Shown: positions 34,927 through 44,479 of the stretch, in pieces | Numbering within the stretch: position 1 is the stretch's first letter | Layout of the letters: each line of letters starts with the position of its first letter | NCBI GenBank assembly: GCA_030848705.1 | Contig: CM061244.1 | Location: 107,281,111 to 107,345,110, forward strand | Direction of reading: 5' to 3' | From: Heracleum sosnowskyi | Lineage: Eukaryota > Streptophyta > Magnoliopsida > Apiales > Apiaceae | DNA length: 64,000 bases | Position numbers and translations under genes: made by a program | The notes under the pieces: model-generated | The model's database searches: none | Seen by the model: the letters and a program-made list of their open reading frames with translations, nothing else | Told to the model about the DNA's origin: nothing

Positions 34927-37900
34927 TTACTTTTGTTGCTCAGCAGCTTCAGCTTCCAATTGCTTCTCTAGCAAATCATCATATATCTTCTTTTTCCTTA
35001 TCTCTTCTTTTCTCTTCATGTCTATGATGGCTTCTTGAAGTTCTTCTCTTGCAATCAGTTCTTCAATGAGAGGTGAGCCTTTCAAGTCATCAATTGCAGC
35101 CTTGAGTGCACTCTCTACATAGGAATCAAGAAACTCCATCCTTATTTTGCTTTGACCTCCATGTGAGTTTTTGTACTCCACAATGTAAGGATTTTGCTTG
35201 ACCCTGCACATCCCTTTCTGCCTTAGCTCCTTAGCCCTCTTCTCCATCTCAGCCATTTCTTTCTCTCTCTGTATGTTTTTCTCTTCATTCTCTTTCCTCA
35301 TGTTTTCTTCATAATCAGCATGCATCTTTAAGTACCTGGCAATATCTATCTTCCATGTTCTTTCTTCTTTTTCTTCAAAATTCAGTAAGGCATTTATCCT
35401 TTCAAGCTCATACTTATAGAAATATTGCCAGCTTCCTTGCTTCATTATCCTTTCTCTTCCATCAGTGTACTTGATCTCTAGATGATCCAACTTCACTTTG
35501 ACTTCAAAGATCCTTTGAGCCCTCAAAAATGCTAGGGCATCTTCATCATAGTCCTCATCTAGTGGAAGCACATTGATGCCAATAACATTTGTGAGTTTTC
35601 CAGTCTTCTTTGTTATCCTTATCCTTTTGGGTACACTCTTGATCTTCAAATGCTTCATAAGAGATACCTTTCTGGAACAAGGAGAATTAGTCTTCAGTGC
35701 CACATCACTTGGAAGTAGCTTCATTCCTTTCCCCTTCATCCACTGTAACACTCCACTAGCTGTAACTTTGTGGAAGTGTTTTCTTGAAATTACTTTAGTG
35801 GCTTCATCTTTCTTCTGTGGCAATTCAGGTTCAGAAGTCATGGATAATGATTTTGGAGGATCATTGCTAACAGTACCCACCCTAGACTTAGAGTCTTGTG
35901 TTGTGGTTAAAGTACTGCTGGCAATGTCCTTGACTTGCTGAATTCCACTTCTTGTTTTCCTGGTTGTTTCCTTTGTCCCTTTTGTGTCTCTCTTGTCATC
36001 ACCAGCATCTTTTGATTTCTTTTGATATTTGCTCCTGCTGCTCTCACTAGATCCATCCTTATTTCTCCTTGTCTGAGATCTCCTTTCATAGGTTTTCTCC
36101 TCATCATCATCCTCCCCATCCTTCTTTTTGCTCTTTTCTTTGACAGATTCAGGAATGACTCCATGAATCAGAAAAGATTGTAGAGTTCGAATCATCTCTA
36201 GTTCCTCAGCTGTCCTAGCTCCTCTCTTAGCTCTCAGCATTTGCAGCACCTGGTTGATCTTTGCATTGTTCTTCATTAAAAGGTCCGAGGGAATTACTAG
36301 TTGGTCAATACTACTGTCTTGAGATAGGCTTTGGTAAATTATTGTCCTTGGCTTGGATATAACCTCAGGCAATCTTTTATTCTGGTCCATCTTCAAGTCA
36401 TTATAAAGACTTTCATTGTTCATCCCATGCTTTTCAATCAACTCCAGAATGATTGACAGCTCAGTAAATCTCAGTTTCTCTAGAGTTTGAAAAGCTAGGT
36501 GCCACAAGCAGTTGTCCTTGCACACCATGATTATCTCTCTTAGATGGACATCCTTGATTTTCCTTACTGCCACTGTGAAATACTTGATGCTTTCCTTGAT
36601 CTTCTGTCTGTACATCCTTGCATCTCCTTGAGCACTGCTGTAGATGGCTTTCAGAAACTCCAGAAAGGCCTCATTATGATAGATGTTTGAGTTGGCAACT
36701 TCCTGTAGCTTGGCCTCTGTGATTATATCAGCTTTGACAGGTTTAGCATTGGAAGTAGGTTGAGTAGGTTGAGGATTTGAGATATCTTTAGGCATTGTTG
36801 ATGGATAGTAGGTGGTTGAGATTGTGCTATTCTGACCTTCTGCACTTATGACCTCTACAGGGGGAAGAATGATTGGCTTTATGGTTTCTTCAATGAGTAT
36901 GCCCTTGCCCTTATGCTTTGACTGCTTGGCAGGTACTCCCCCTCTTTGTGTCAGAATGACCTCCTTTTGTTTCTCCCCCTTAGGCTTGGGATCAGACAAG
37001 ATGACTTGAGCTTCCCCAGGGATAGGCAGGTTCATTTGTTTCATCATGGAAGTCAGCATCTGTTGTTGCACCAGCAGGATATTGGAGGTGTTGTTGCCTT
37101 GGTCATCCAGTTTGTCATTGAGCTGTTTTAGAGAGTTGGCAAGCTCCTTGTTTTCATCTTTCAGAGAGGCCACTTCTCTTTCAAGACCATCCACCTTTGA
37201 GAATAGCTGTTGAGACTTGAAAGAATTGAGAGATTGCTCCTTGAGCTTGGCAAAGTCAAATTTGGAGATGTTTGACAGAGGGACCTCATCCACCAATTTG
37301 TCACCATACTGATTCTTCCAAATTACATTCAGCATTGCATTTGAGTTAATATTGGCCTTGACTTGATTTTCCAGGGTTGTAGCCAGCTTCCTGATGTTGT
37401 CTGTGACCATGGCCAGAGAGAGGTCCATCATGCTTACAGTAGAGTTTGTCTTCTGGATTTCTTTAAGGATGCCTTCCACTTTGGGAAAATCAGAGAGATA
37501 TGAATTTCTGAGCTGAGTGAGGGATCTGTCTGTCGCCTCCTGGATAGAAGAAATCTCTGATTGAAGCCCTTTCCCAAGATAGTGCAGAGCCTTTAATTGA
37601 TTCCTGTAGACATCATTAACAGCATCATAGATGGCAGCAGGAGAGAGATTCTTTGCATTGGAGCCCAGAGAAGTTAGGTATTCTTCTCTTAGAAAAGCTA
37701 GGGCATCCTTGAGCTTGAGAGTCCTCTTAGCATCCAACCAGGCATCCACATTTCCCTCTGGTTCAGCTGCATCCACTATCTTCTCTTGCTGAGCTTCAAC
37801 ATCCTCCTTGTGGCAGAGTAAAATGGCTTCATAATCAACATTTGGGAGATTTGAGGTGAGGAGATGTTGAGCTATCTTTGAGAACTCATCAATCTGTGCC

Positions 37901-39795
37901 ACATGGAGATCTTGTATGGCTTCTTCTGTCATTTTGGAAGGCACAGATGATGATCCTGAAGGCCTGTCATGGTGCACAGGCTTCAGCCATTCTGACATAG
38001 TGGCCTGAGCCAAGTGAGAGCTAGTGCTAGGAACTTCATGAGATGTAGGATTTTGAGTCTCCTCCAGCCTTGGAATGGCTGTAGGGTCTGATGTTGTCTC
38101 CATTGAAATGGGATGTGTTACAACATCAGCCCTATTTGTCTGTGAAGACAGTTCCACATCCCTAAGGATGGGAGAATTTGGCATAGAGTCTCCAGTGAAA
38201 ACTGGTGAATCCTCCATGTTTTTGTTGGTGTCATTAGGATATGCCCCAGCATGCATTCCATGACCAACTAGATGTGGGTCCTGGGTGGTGAGCATAGTGT
38301 CATGCACCATGTCACTTGAAATTGGCTCAATCACAGGAGAGAATTGTGATTGATCAAAGGCAAGATTGTCATTGGAATGACTCTCTTGTTCAGAAGAAAT
38401 TTTTATGGAAGAATCTGAGAGAGAAGTGGGGTTTAGATTAGATTGTGGCAACTCCCCTTGAGAAATAGGAGGAGTTTCAACAGTGATGTGCTCTCCACTC
38501 TGTGTATGATCAGCCTTATCACTCCTAGGGTCAAGAGTGAGTTCTTGACCCTGTGCAGACTCTGTACAGGGTGCAGTGGGGAGACTGCTCTTTTCAATGC
38601 CAATGACCTGTTGAGAGGCCATGGACAGTAACAGGTGTACCCCTTTTTCCACATCTGAATCCTGTTGGGAGGATCTAGTGGTAGGCTTGGATTTGGATTT
38701 CTTACTTTGTCTGGTGAGAGGTGACTCAGGATTCTCACTAGCTATCTCTACAGATTCATTTATCACTGCTAGGGCTCTCTTCTTTGACTTCTTTTTAGTA
38801 ACACCAATCTTTTGAGAGATTGATGCACTTGGCTGCCTAACTTCTATGGTACTGTTTACAGTGGGGTTGCTGGATGGGATGGGAAGGCTGGGGTTAGACT
38901 GTGTAGCTCCTTCAGTCTCAGCCTCCCCTGTCCAGGAAAGTGCATGGTATATTGGCTTATCAAGTGGATAAGACTCAAATGTGTCCTGCATATGCTTGGT
39001 CACACTTAGAATCACATCCACTTGATTCCTTGTGTCCAATGAGCCAAATAGAACTTTGGACATGGACTTGGAATAAGCCATTTTAGTTTTATCTATACCC
39101 TCTAATTCATGGACATTTGCATCAAGAAAATTTAAAATTACTTGAAGGAAACGAGGGTAAAAGATGTCATTACCTCTACCATGAACAGTCCTGCCTAGCC
39201 TCTGAGCCAATTCTTTGAGAATTATGGCTCCCACATTGATCTCCTGGTTGTTGGCCAAGGAGTAGGCTAGCTTCACAGCAATGTGACTGATATGGTCCCA
39301 TCCTGTCTTCCTGCAGAGAAACACCTTCTGGAGTGCATCAAACAGAAATGACCACTCCCTTCTCACAAACTTCTTATTTAGCTTTCCAGTATCTATCTCT
39401 TCAGCATACCGAATGAAGGTCATGAAATCTACGATTTGAGCATCTGTAGCTTCTTGGTCATGACCCTCAACCTTGAACCCCAAAGCTTCATTGATTTCCC
39501 TTTCACCAAACTGAAAGTGTTTGCCTCCAATTGAACAACTAACCTCCTGGAATGAGGTTCCATCTTCCCTAGCCATTGTTGATACCAACGCCGTTCTCCA
39601 GAATCCTTCCAACACATCGACATACAAGGTAGGGTTCAGGGTTAGGGCTTGGCGTAGGTAGGAAGTGTTCAAGAACCGGACAAAACACTTGTACCTTGGG
39701 TTAGCCTCAGCCTCAGAGGGAATGGTGAGAAGATTGGTTTCTTTGGGAATGGTTAAAGGGATAGAAGATGATACTGTTTGAGATTTGGGTGCCAT
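34927..39795 (-). CDS. Post-pol ORF3 of element D, 1622 aa, function unknown
   Basis: A single intact frame of 1622 residues, about 400 longer than in A. The N-terminal domain (about 25-270) shows RREWSFLFDALQKVF, GWDHIS and FYPRFLQVILNF, matching the pattern in A and C. Next come a Ser/Thr/Pro-rich acidic middle (about 300-640), coiled-coil-prone helices (about 690-960), a basic RS-rich stretch (about 1195-1290) and a C-terminal domain (about 1390-1610). The last contains YTDGRERIMKQ, a long charged helix (ENMRKENEEKNIQREKEMAE) and NPYIVEYKNSHGG. No signal peptide or membrane span is evident. It starts at the ATG about 100 bp downstream of a TATA box. Its intact state, despite a pol split by a 17-kb insertion, suggests it was young when disrupted or can still be expressed alone. 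Confidence 0.87.
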   Translation of the reverse strand: MAPKSQTVSSSIPLTIPKETNLLTIPSEAEANPRYKCFVRFLNTSYLRQALTLNPTLYVDVLEGFWRTALVSTMAREDGTSFQEVSCSIGGKHFQFGEREINEALGFKVEGHDQEATDAQIVDFMTFIRYAEEIDTGKLNKKFVRREWSFLFDALQKVFLCRKTGWDHISHIAVKLAYSLANNQEINVGAIILKELAQRLGRTVHGRGNDIFYPRFLQVILNFLDANVHELEGIDKTKMAYSKSMSKVLFGSLDTRNQVDVILSVTKHMQDTFESYPLDKPIYHALSWTGEAETEGATQSNPSLPIPSSNPTVNSTIEVRQPSASISQKIGVTKKKSKKRALAVINESVEIASENPESPLTRQSKKSKSKPTTRSSQQDSDVEKGVHLLLSMASQQVIGIEKSSLPTAPCTESAQGQELTLDPRSDKADHTQSGEHITVETPPISQGELPQSNLNPTSLSDSSIKISSEQESHSNDNLAFDQSQFSPVIEPISSDMVHDTMLTTQDPHLVGHGMHAGAYPNDTNKNMEDSPVFTGDSMPNSPILRDVELSSQTNRADVVTHPISMETTSDPTAIPRLEETQNPTSHEVPSTSSHLAQATMSEWLKPVHHDRPSGSSSVPSKMTEEAIQDLHVAQIDEFSKIAQHLLTSNLPNVDYEAILLCHKEDVEAQQEKIVDAAEPEGNVDAWLDAKRTLKLKDALAFLREEYLTSLGSNAKNLSPAAIYDAVNDVYRNQLKALHYLGKGLQSEISSIQEATDRSLTQLRNSYLSDFPKVEGILKEIQKTNSTVSMMDLSLAMVTDNIRKLATTLENQVKANINSNAMLNVIWKNQYGDKLVDEVPLSNISKFDFAKLKEQSLNSFKSQQLFSKVDGLEREVASLKDENKELANSLKQLNDKLDDQGNNTSNILLVQQQMLTSMMKQMNLPIPGEAQVILSDPKPKGEKQKEVILTQRGGVPAKQSKHKGKGILIEETIKPIILPPVEVISAEGQNSTISTTYYPSTMPKDISNPQPTQPTSNAKPVKADIITEAKLQEVANSNIYHNEAFLEFLKAIYSSAQGDARMYRQKIKESIKYFTVAVRKIKDVHLREIIMVCKDNCLWHLAFQTLEKLRFTELSIILELIEKHGMNNESLYNDLKMDQNKRLPEVISKPRTIIYQSLSQDSSIDQLVIPSDLLMKNNAKINQVLQMLRAKRGARTAEELEMIRTLQSFLIHGVIPESVKEKSKKKDGEDDDEEKTYERRSQTRRNKDGSSESSRSKYQKKSKDAGDDKRDTKGTKETTRKTRSGIQQVKDIASSTLTTTQDSKSRVGTVSNDPPKSLSMTSEPELPQKKDEATKVISRKHFHKVTASGVLQWMKGKGMKLLPSDVALKTNSPCSRKVSLMKHLKIKSVPKRIRITKKTGKLTNVIGINVLPLDEDYDEDALAFLRAQRIFEVKVKLDHLEIKYTDGRERIMKQGSWQYFYKYELERINALLNFEEKEERTWKIDIARYLKMHADYEENMRKENEEKNIQREKEMAEMEKRAKELRQKGMCRVKQNPYIVEYKNSHGGQSKIRMEFLDSYVESALKAAIDDLKGSPLIEELIAREELQEAIIDMKRKEEIRKKKIYDDLLEKQLEAEAAEQQK

Positions 39796-40512
39796 TTCGA
39801 GAGAGAGAGTGAAGGAGAGAGTAGAGAATTTGTGCTTAGGTTTGAGAGTTTGAGAGCAATAGACAAGATGAAAAGTTATGAACGGTTAGAAAAGGGTATT
39901 TATATGATAGAGACACTGCGATATGGAGTTATGAATTTGTACAGTCTATTTGTATGTCGCGAAGTCAAAAATGGCCTGTACCGCAAAGTCTTGCACAGTA
40001 TATCGCATAGTCTCAGAAATGAACTATGTCGCAAAGTCCTCAAGATGAAAGGATCGGGGAGACTTTGCGATATAGTAGAAATACCCTGTCTAAAGCTCTC
40101 TTTTAGGAATATCAAGCAAATTGTCAGACTTTTATCATATTTTGAAATAAAATTAATTTAAATCAAAATTCTGTCAAATGTGGAGACTTGTCGATATAGT
40201 TATTCTAAGTCGCGAAGTCATAAAATGAACTATGTCGCAAACTCATGAAATGAACTATGTCGCGAAGTCTCACAATCTCAACAGTTTGCGATATAAGTCT
40301 GTTTGATTTGAACTGTGTCGTGAACTCTGAAAATCATCTATATCGAGATGTCTCAAAAGCTCACAACTTTACCAACAAATGTGATTTTGAAAAATATGCA
40401 GTAAAAATACTGAAATATTTATAAATCATATCTCAGCTAATTTTCACTCCAAAAAAAAATAGAGCATTTAAATACAGTGAAAATTTACTGCTGCAACAAT
40501 TTACTGGCATAC
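39796..40512 (-). promoter_or_regulatory. pol-ORF3 spacer of element D: motif array and TATA box
   Basis: On the minus strand, CTATGTCGCGAAGTC-type motifs in both orientations run from about 40360 to 39950. They are followed by TATAAATA at 39905-39898 and a CT-rich leader (CTCTACTCTCTCCTTCACTC) into the ORF3 ATG at 39795. The same motif array followed by TATA occurs in the D LTR. This looks like an internal promoter; activity is inferred. Confidence 0.65.
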
Positions 40513-42034
40513 TTACTTAGAGCAACTAAATGAAGGATTAAGCATTCCAATTTCACTCACAAGTCTGTTGAAGACTGCTTCATTCAGAGGTTTAGTAAAT
40601 ATGTCAGCTAATTGTTTCTCAGTTGGAACATAAGAGACTTCTATGGTACCATTTGCAGCATGTTCCCTAATGAAATGGTACCTGATCTCAATGTGCTTTG
40701 TAGTAGAATGATTAACAGGATTGGCAACTATGGATATTGCACTAGTATTATCACACATTAGTGGAATGTGTTCTAACACTAGCCCATAATCCATGAGTTG
40801 ATTTCTAATCCAAAGCAATTGAGCACAGCAACTTCCAGCAGCAATGTATTCAGCCTCAGCTGTGGATGTTGCTGTGGACTGTTGTTTCTTACTAAACCAG
40901 GACACTAACCTTTGACCTAGGAATTGACAGCTTCCAGAGGTGCTCTTCCTGTCAATTCTGCATCCAGCATAATCAGAATCTGTGTAACCAACCAGGTTGA
41001 ACCCAGTGCCCTTTGGATACCATAGCCCAAGATTAGGAGTCCCCTTCAGATACTTGAAGATTCTTTTGATAGCCATCATGTGAGATTCCTTGGGATCAGA
41101 CTGGAACCTTGCACAAAGGCATGTGGCAAACATGATGTCTGGCCTGCTAGCTGTGAGATAGAGTAAGGATCCAACCATTCCTCTATAGACCTTGATATCA
41201 ACTCTCTTGCCTTTCTTGTCTTCATCCAGCTTGATTGCAGTAGACATAGGAGTTTTAGCTGGGGATGACTCTTCTAAACCATATTTCTTTAAAAGATCTT
41301 TGACATACTTAGATTGGTTTATAAAGATGCCATCCTCCCTTTGATGTACTTGCAGGCCTAGAAAGTAGGTTAACTCTCCCATCATACTCATCTCATATTT
41401 GCTTTGCATCAACTTAGAGAACCTTTCACAGAGTTTTTCATTTGAAGAGCCAAAGATGATATTATCCACATAGATTTGAACAAGAATGATATCATTTCCA
41501 TGCTTCTTGAAGAATAGGGTTTTGTCAATTGTACCCCTGGTAAATTGATGCTCAAGAAGGAATTGAGATAGAGTTTCATACCAGGCTCTTGGTGCCTGTT
41601 TGAGTCCATAGAGTGCCTTGAGCAGTCTATACACAAAGTTTGGGAAGTCTTCACTTTCAAAGCCAGGTGGTTGAGACACATAAACTTCTTCAGCAAGATC
41701 ACCATTGAGAAATGCACTTTTCACATCCATTTGATACACCTTAAAATCTGAGTGAGCTGCAAAAGCCAAGAAGATTCTGATGGCTTCCAGTCTAGCTACA
41801 GGTGCAAATGTCTCATCATAGTCAATGCCTTCCTGCTGACAGTATCCTTTGGCAACCAGTCTTGCTTTGTTTCTTATTACCACTCCTTCTTCATCCATTT
41901 TGTTTTTGAACACCCATTTGGTGTCAATAACATTCTTTCCTTTTGGAGGAGGTACTAGTTCCCATACTTTGCTTTTCTCAAATTGATTCAACTCTTCTTG
42001 CATGGCAACAATCCAATCAGAATTCTTCAAAGCT
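40513..42034 (-). pseudogene. pol: Pol C-terminal half of element D (RT, RNase H), cut by CACTA
   Basis: About 505 residues. The RT opens with NSDWIVAMQEELNQFEKSKVW and includes QMDVKSAFLNG and a catalytic box reading YVDNIIFG, with Asn in place of the second Asp of YVDD; that change alone should abolish polymerase activity. RNase H motifs YTDSDYAGC, TAEAEYIAAG and CDNTSAI follow. The frame matches the integrase part at 59271-60226 once one GCT target copy is discounted, so this is the same gene split by the transposon. Confidence 0.92.
42032..42034. repeat. Target-site duplication of the CACTA element (left copy)
   Basis: GCT here and at 59271-59273; 3 bp is the usual CACTA duplication length. 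Confidence 0.85.
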
Positions 42035-42510
42035 CACTACTAAAAAAACGCTAATAGACATCGGTTTCTGGCCGATGTCTTTGCAAAATCCTGACCGATG
42101 TCTTTGTCGGTGATGTCTAAAGTCAAAAGTTTAGACATCGGTTTCTGGATGATGTCTATTAGCATATAATACATCAATTTTATAAATATTTCTGATGTTT
42201 ATGTACTGTCTTCTTGGGTTAACTGCATGAGGTTAACTTTTGAATTGTTATATTAGAGGTCTTAGATGTTATTTAACATATAGCAAACATAGAATAATTC
42301 GACATAGACATCTGTTTTTTTTCCAAATATTGATGTCTAATCCTTTATTAACATCGGTAAATATAAAGAAAACCGATGTATAATGTGATCATAGACATCG
42401 GTTTTAGACGATGCTGAATATATCTATTGCATTGGTTACCTATTTTTAAAACCGATGTCTGAGGTCCCTCAGACATCGTTTTCAGCCGATGTTTAAGACT
42501 TCTAATATAT
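42035..42510. repeat. Left subterminal repeat region of the CACTA element
   Basis: GACATCGG/CCGATGTC copies near 42059, 42073, 42099, 42133, 42401, 42452 and 42485. Two are arranged as GACATCGG-TTTCTGG-CCGATGTC, and another dyad is CTGAGG/CCTCAG near 42460. Confidence 0.85.
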
Positions 42511-43395
42511 CAGTTTTTTTTAAGAGAAACGTTGTGCAAGGCCTCATATGGGACCTTCATATACATCATTTCTAGCAATATTTGTGCACAACAATAACCA
42601 AACTAAAACAATACCAAGTAAGAACTAAACAAACACATATATTAACCAACATAAATATCAAGTATCAAGTATTCTTACATAACCAATCAAAACCATACAT
42701 CTGAAACTATCAACTATCGTTTACATATGAAACTTCAGTTTTAGGGCACCATACAGAGTTGGCTATGTCCAGGATTATGTTCCACAAGGTACATGGTTGC
42801 ACCATTCACATACTTTTGATGTTCCACAGCTTCTTTTCTAAGGCTAGATATGCTATCAGGTTTTCTTTTTATCTGTTTCTTCGTGATGGAACAAGCAGCC
42901 AATGGATTCTTAAATCCTGCTCCAACCCTCCTGTTGAAAACATAAATAGATTTAATAAGCTCCACGGCTTCAAATGGAAGGCACTTCATTATCTATTGGA
43001 ATCACCATGTAACCCACACATAATCATTTTCACACACTCACTATGCAAACTTCAGGTGAAAAACTCTTGTTCTATAGGCTACACATACTAACTCTATATA
43101 CACAACAATGCACAGAACTTTTATAAATGCAGTTTTTATTAATACTTCTCTTGTTATTTCTAAACTTTTACTTTATTTTCATTAATAAACAAACCATCAG
43201 ATGGTATCCAAGCTATGTTTGATAGACAAATGATTACCAGAAGTATCCAAGCTGCTTACCAGAATGATCTTTTCTCAAAAGGCTAGTAAGGTGGTAAAAT
43301 GTGCTATCTACAGACAAGTTCAGAACAGCTAAAATGTGCTAAGGTGGTAAAACTTATTGATATTTATTCGCAAAGTAGTACAAATTTAATTACAT
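42511..43395. other. Left interior of the CACTA element, no gene recognised
   Basis: An 82-codon minus-strand open frame at 42989-42741 has no recognisable domain. It could be a captured host fragment, but nothing supports translation. Confidence 0.4.
43391..43395. repeat. Target-site duplication of element C (left copy)
   Basis: TACAT here and at 56519-56523. Confidence 0.9.
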
Positions 43396-44415
43396 TGTTA
43401 GGAATATGTTGTTCTTGATGATAAACATAAAACACTTAGTAGAATTTGTGTAAAGTCAATTTTGTAGCTGTCAACGAAATAGCATGCTTTGCAGTGTTTC
43501 GTTGACAGGAAGCTCATCAACGAAATGAGTGTTGTAGCAATTGCATTGTACAATATTTCACAGTATGATAGGCATTCTATTATATGTTTTAGATAGGTTT
43601 TCTAAGTCATGTTGACTATGTACTAGATAGGCAAAATAGGTTGGTTAATTGTATATATGTTATGCCTTGTAATTCTGCCTAAGTGAAGACATGTCAACGG
43701 TATGAAGATTACTCTGTCAACGGTATGGAGTTTACCCATCAACGAAACGAGGGAAACACCATCAACGGAATGAAGAATGAAGCTATCAACGAAACACATC
43801 TCCTTGCTATCAACGAATCAATGTTGCTTTTTGAACAGTTGACAAAGTGATAGTGACAGTTTACTGAACAGATCTAAAAGGAGATATGGAAGTGTACTTT
43901 GCATTGGAAGCCATCAAAGTGGTTACTGGAAATAAGGAAACATTCCAATTTCCAATAAGGCTCTTGGGAATGATTATAATGAGCATGAAGACAAAAGCAA
44001 AGATCTCCAAGGACCATTGGACAAAAGGAATGAAAAGCAAGCTACTGATGGTTACTACTATTATTCTTTAGTTTAACCAAATGTAGAATTGTAAACTTGG
44101 GATTATATAACCAAGTGTAGCAGTTACTTTAGAAAGAGAGAAGAAAAACAAATAGATTGTATTAGCTATTTTTGAGAGCATTCTTCTCTACAACATTGTA
44201 ACTGAGCAGCTGTGTACATTTGTATCACAGATTATTTCCGCAATAAAAACACTTCAGTTGGATCATCAAACAATCCAACTGAATTATTTATATCTTGTGT
44301 TTTTATTTATTCAGTTCAGTTTAATTTTATAAAGTGTTTAGTTTCAAGAAAATATCAAGAATTGTATTCAACCCCCCCCCCTTCTACAATTCTGTTAGGT
44401 CATTTGGGAATAACA
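43396..44415 (+). repeat. 5' LTR of element C (1020 bp)
   Basis: TGTTAGG ... AATAACA. Motifs of the TCAACGAAA/TCAACGGTAT type occur near 43471, 43497 (inverted), 43521, 43695, 43717, 43738, 43763, 43785 and 43809. TTATATAA at 44103-44110 is the likely TATA box. A C10 run lies near 44382. Confidence 0.96.
43468..43508 (+). repeat. Perfect inverted repeat in the C LTR
   Basis: Arms CTGTCAACGAAA (43468-43479) and TTTCGTTGACAG (43497-43508) are separated by a 17-nt loop. The same structure is in the 3' LTR from about 55570. Confidence 0.9.
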
Positions 44416-44417
44416 AT

Positions 44418-44429
44418 TGGTATCAGAGC
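44418..44429 (+). other. Primer-binding site of element C
   Basis: TGGTATCAGAGC, complementary to the 3' end of initiator tRNA-Met, lies 2 nt after the LTR. Confidence 0.92.
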
Positions 44430-44479
44430 GAGCTTCTAACATACAAGAAGTTTAAAGATCAAGACCAAAAACAGAAACC

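Noticed and set aside
43886..44071. 61-codon ORF present identically in both LTRs of C as a gene
   Set aside because: Identity follows from the LTRs being copies of each other; no domain and no other support.
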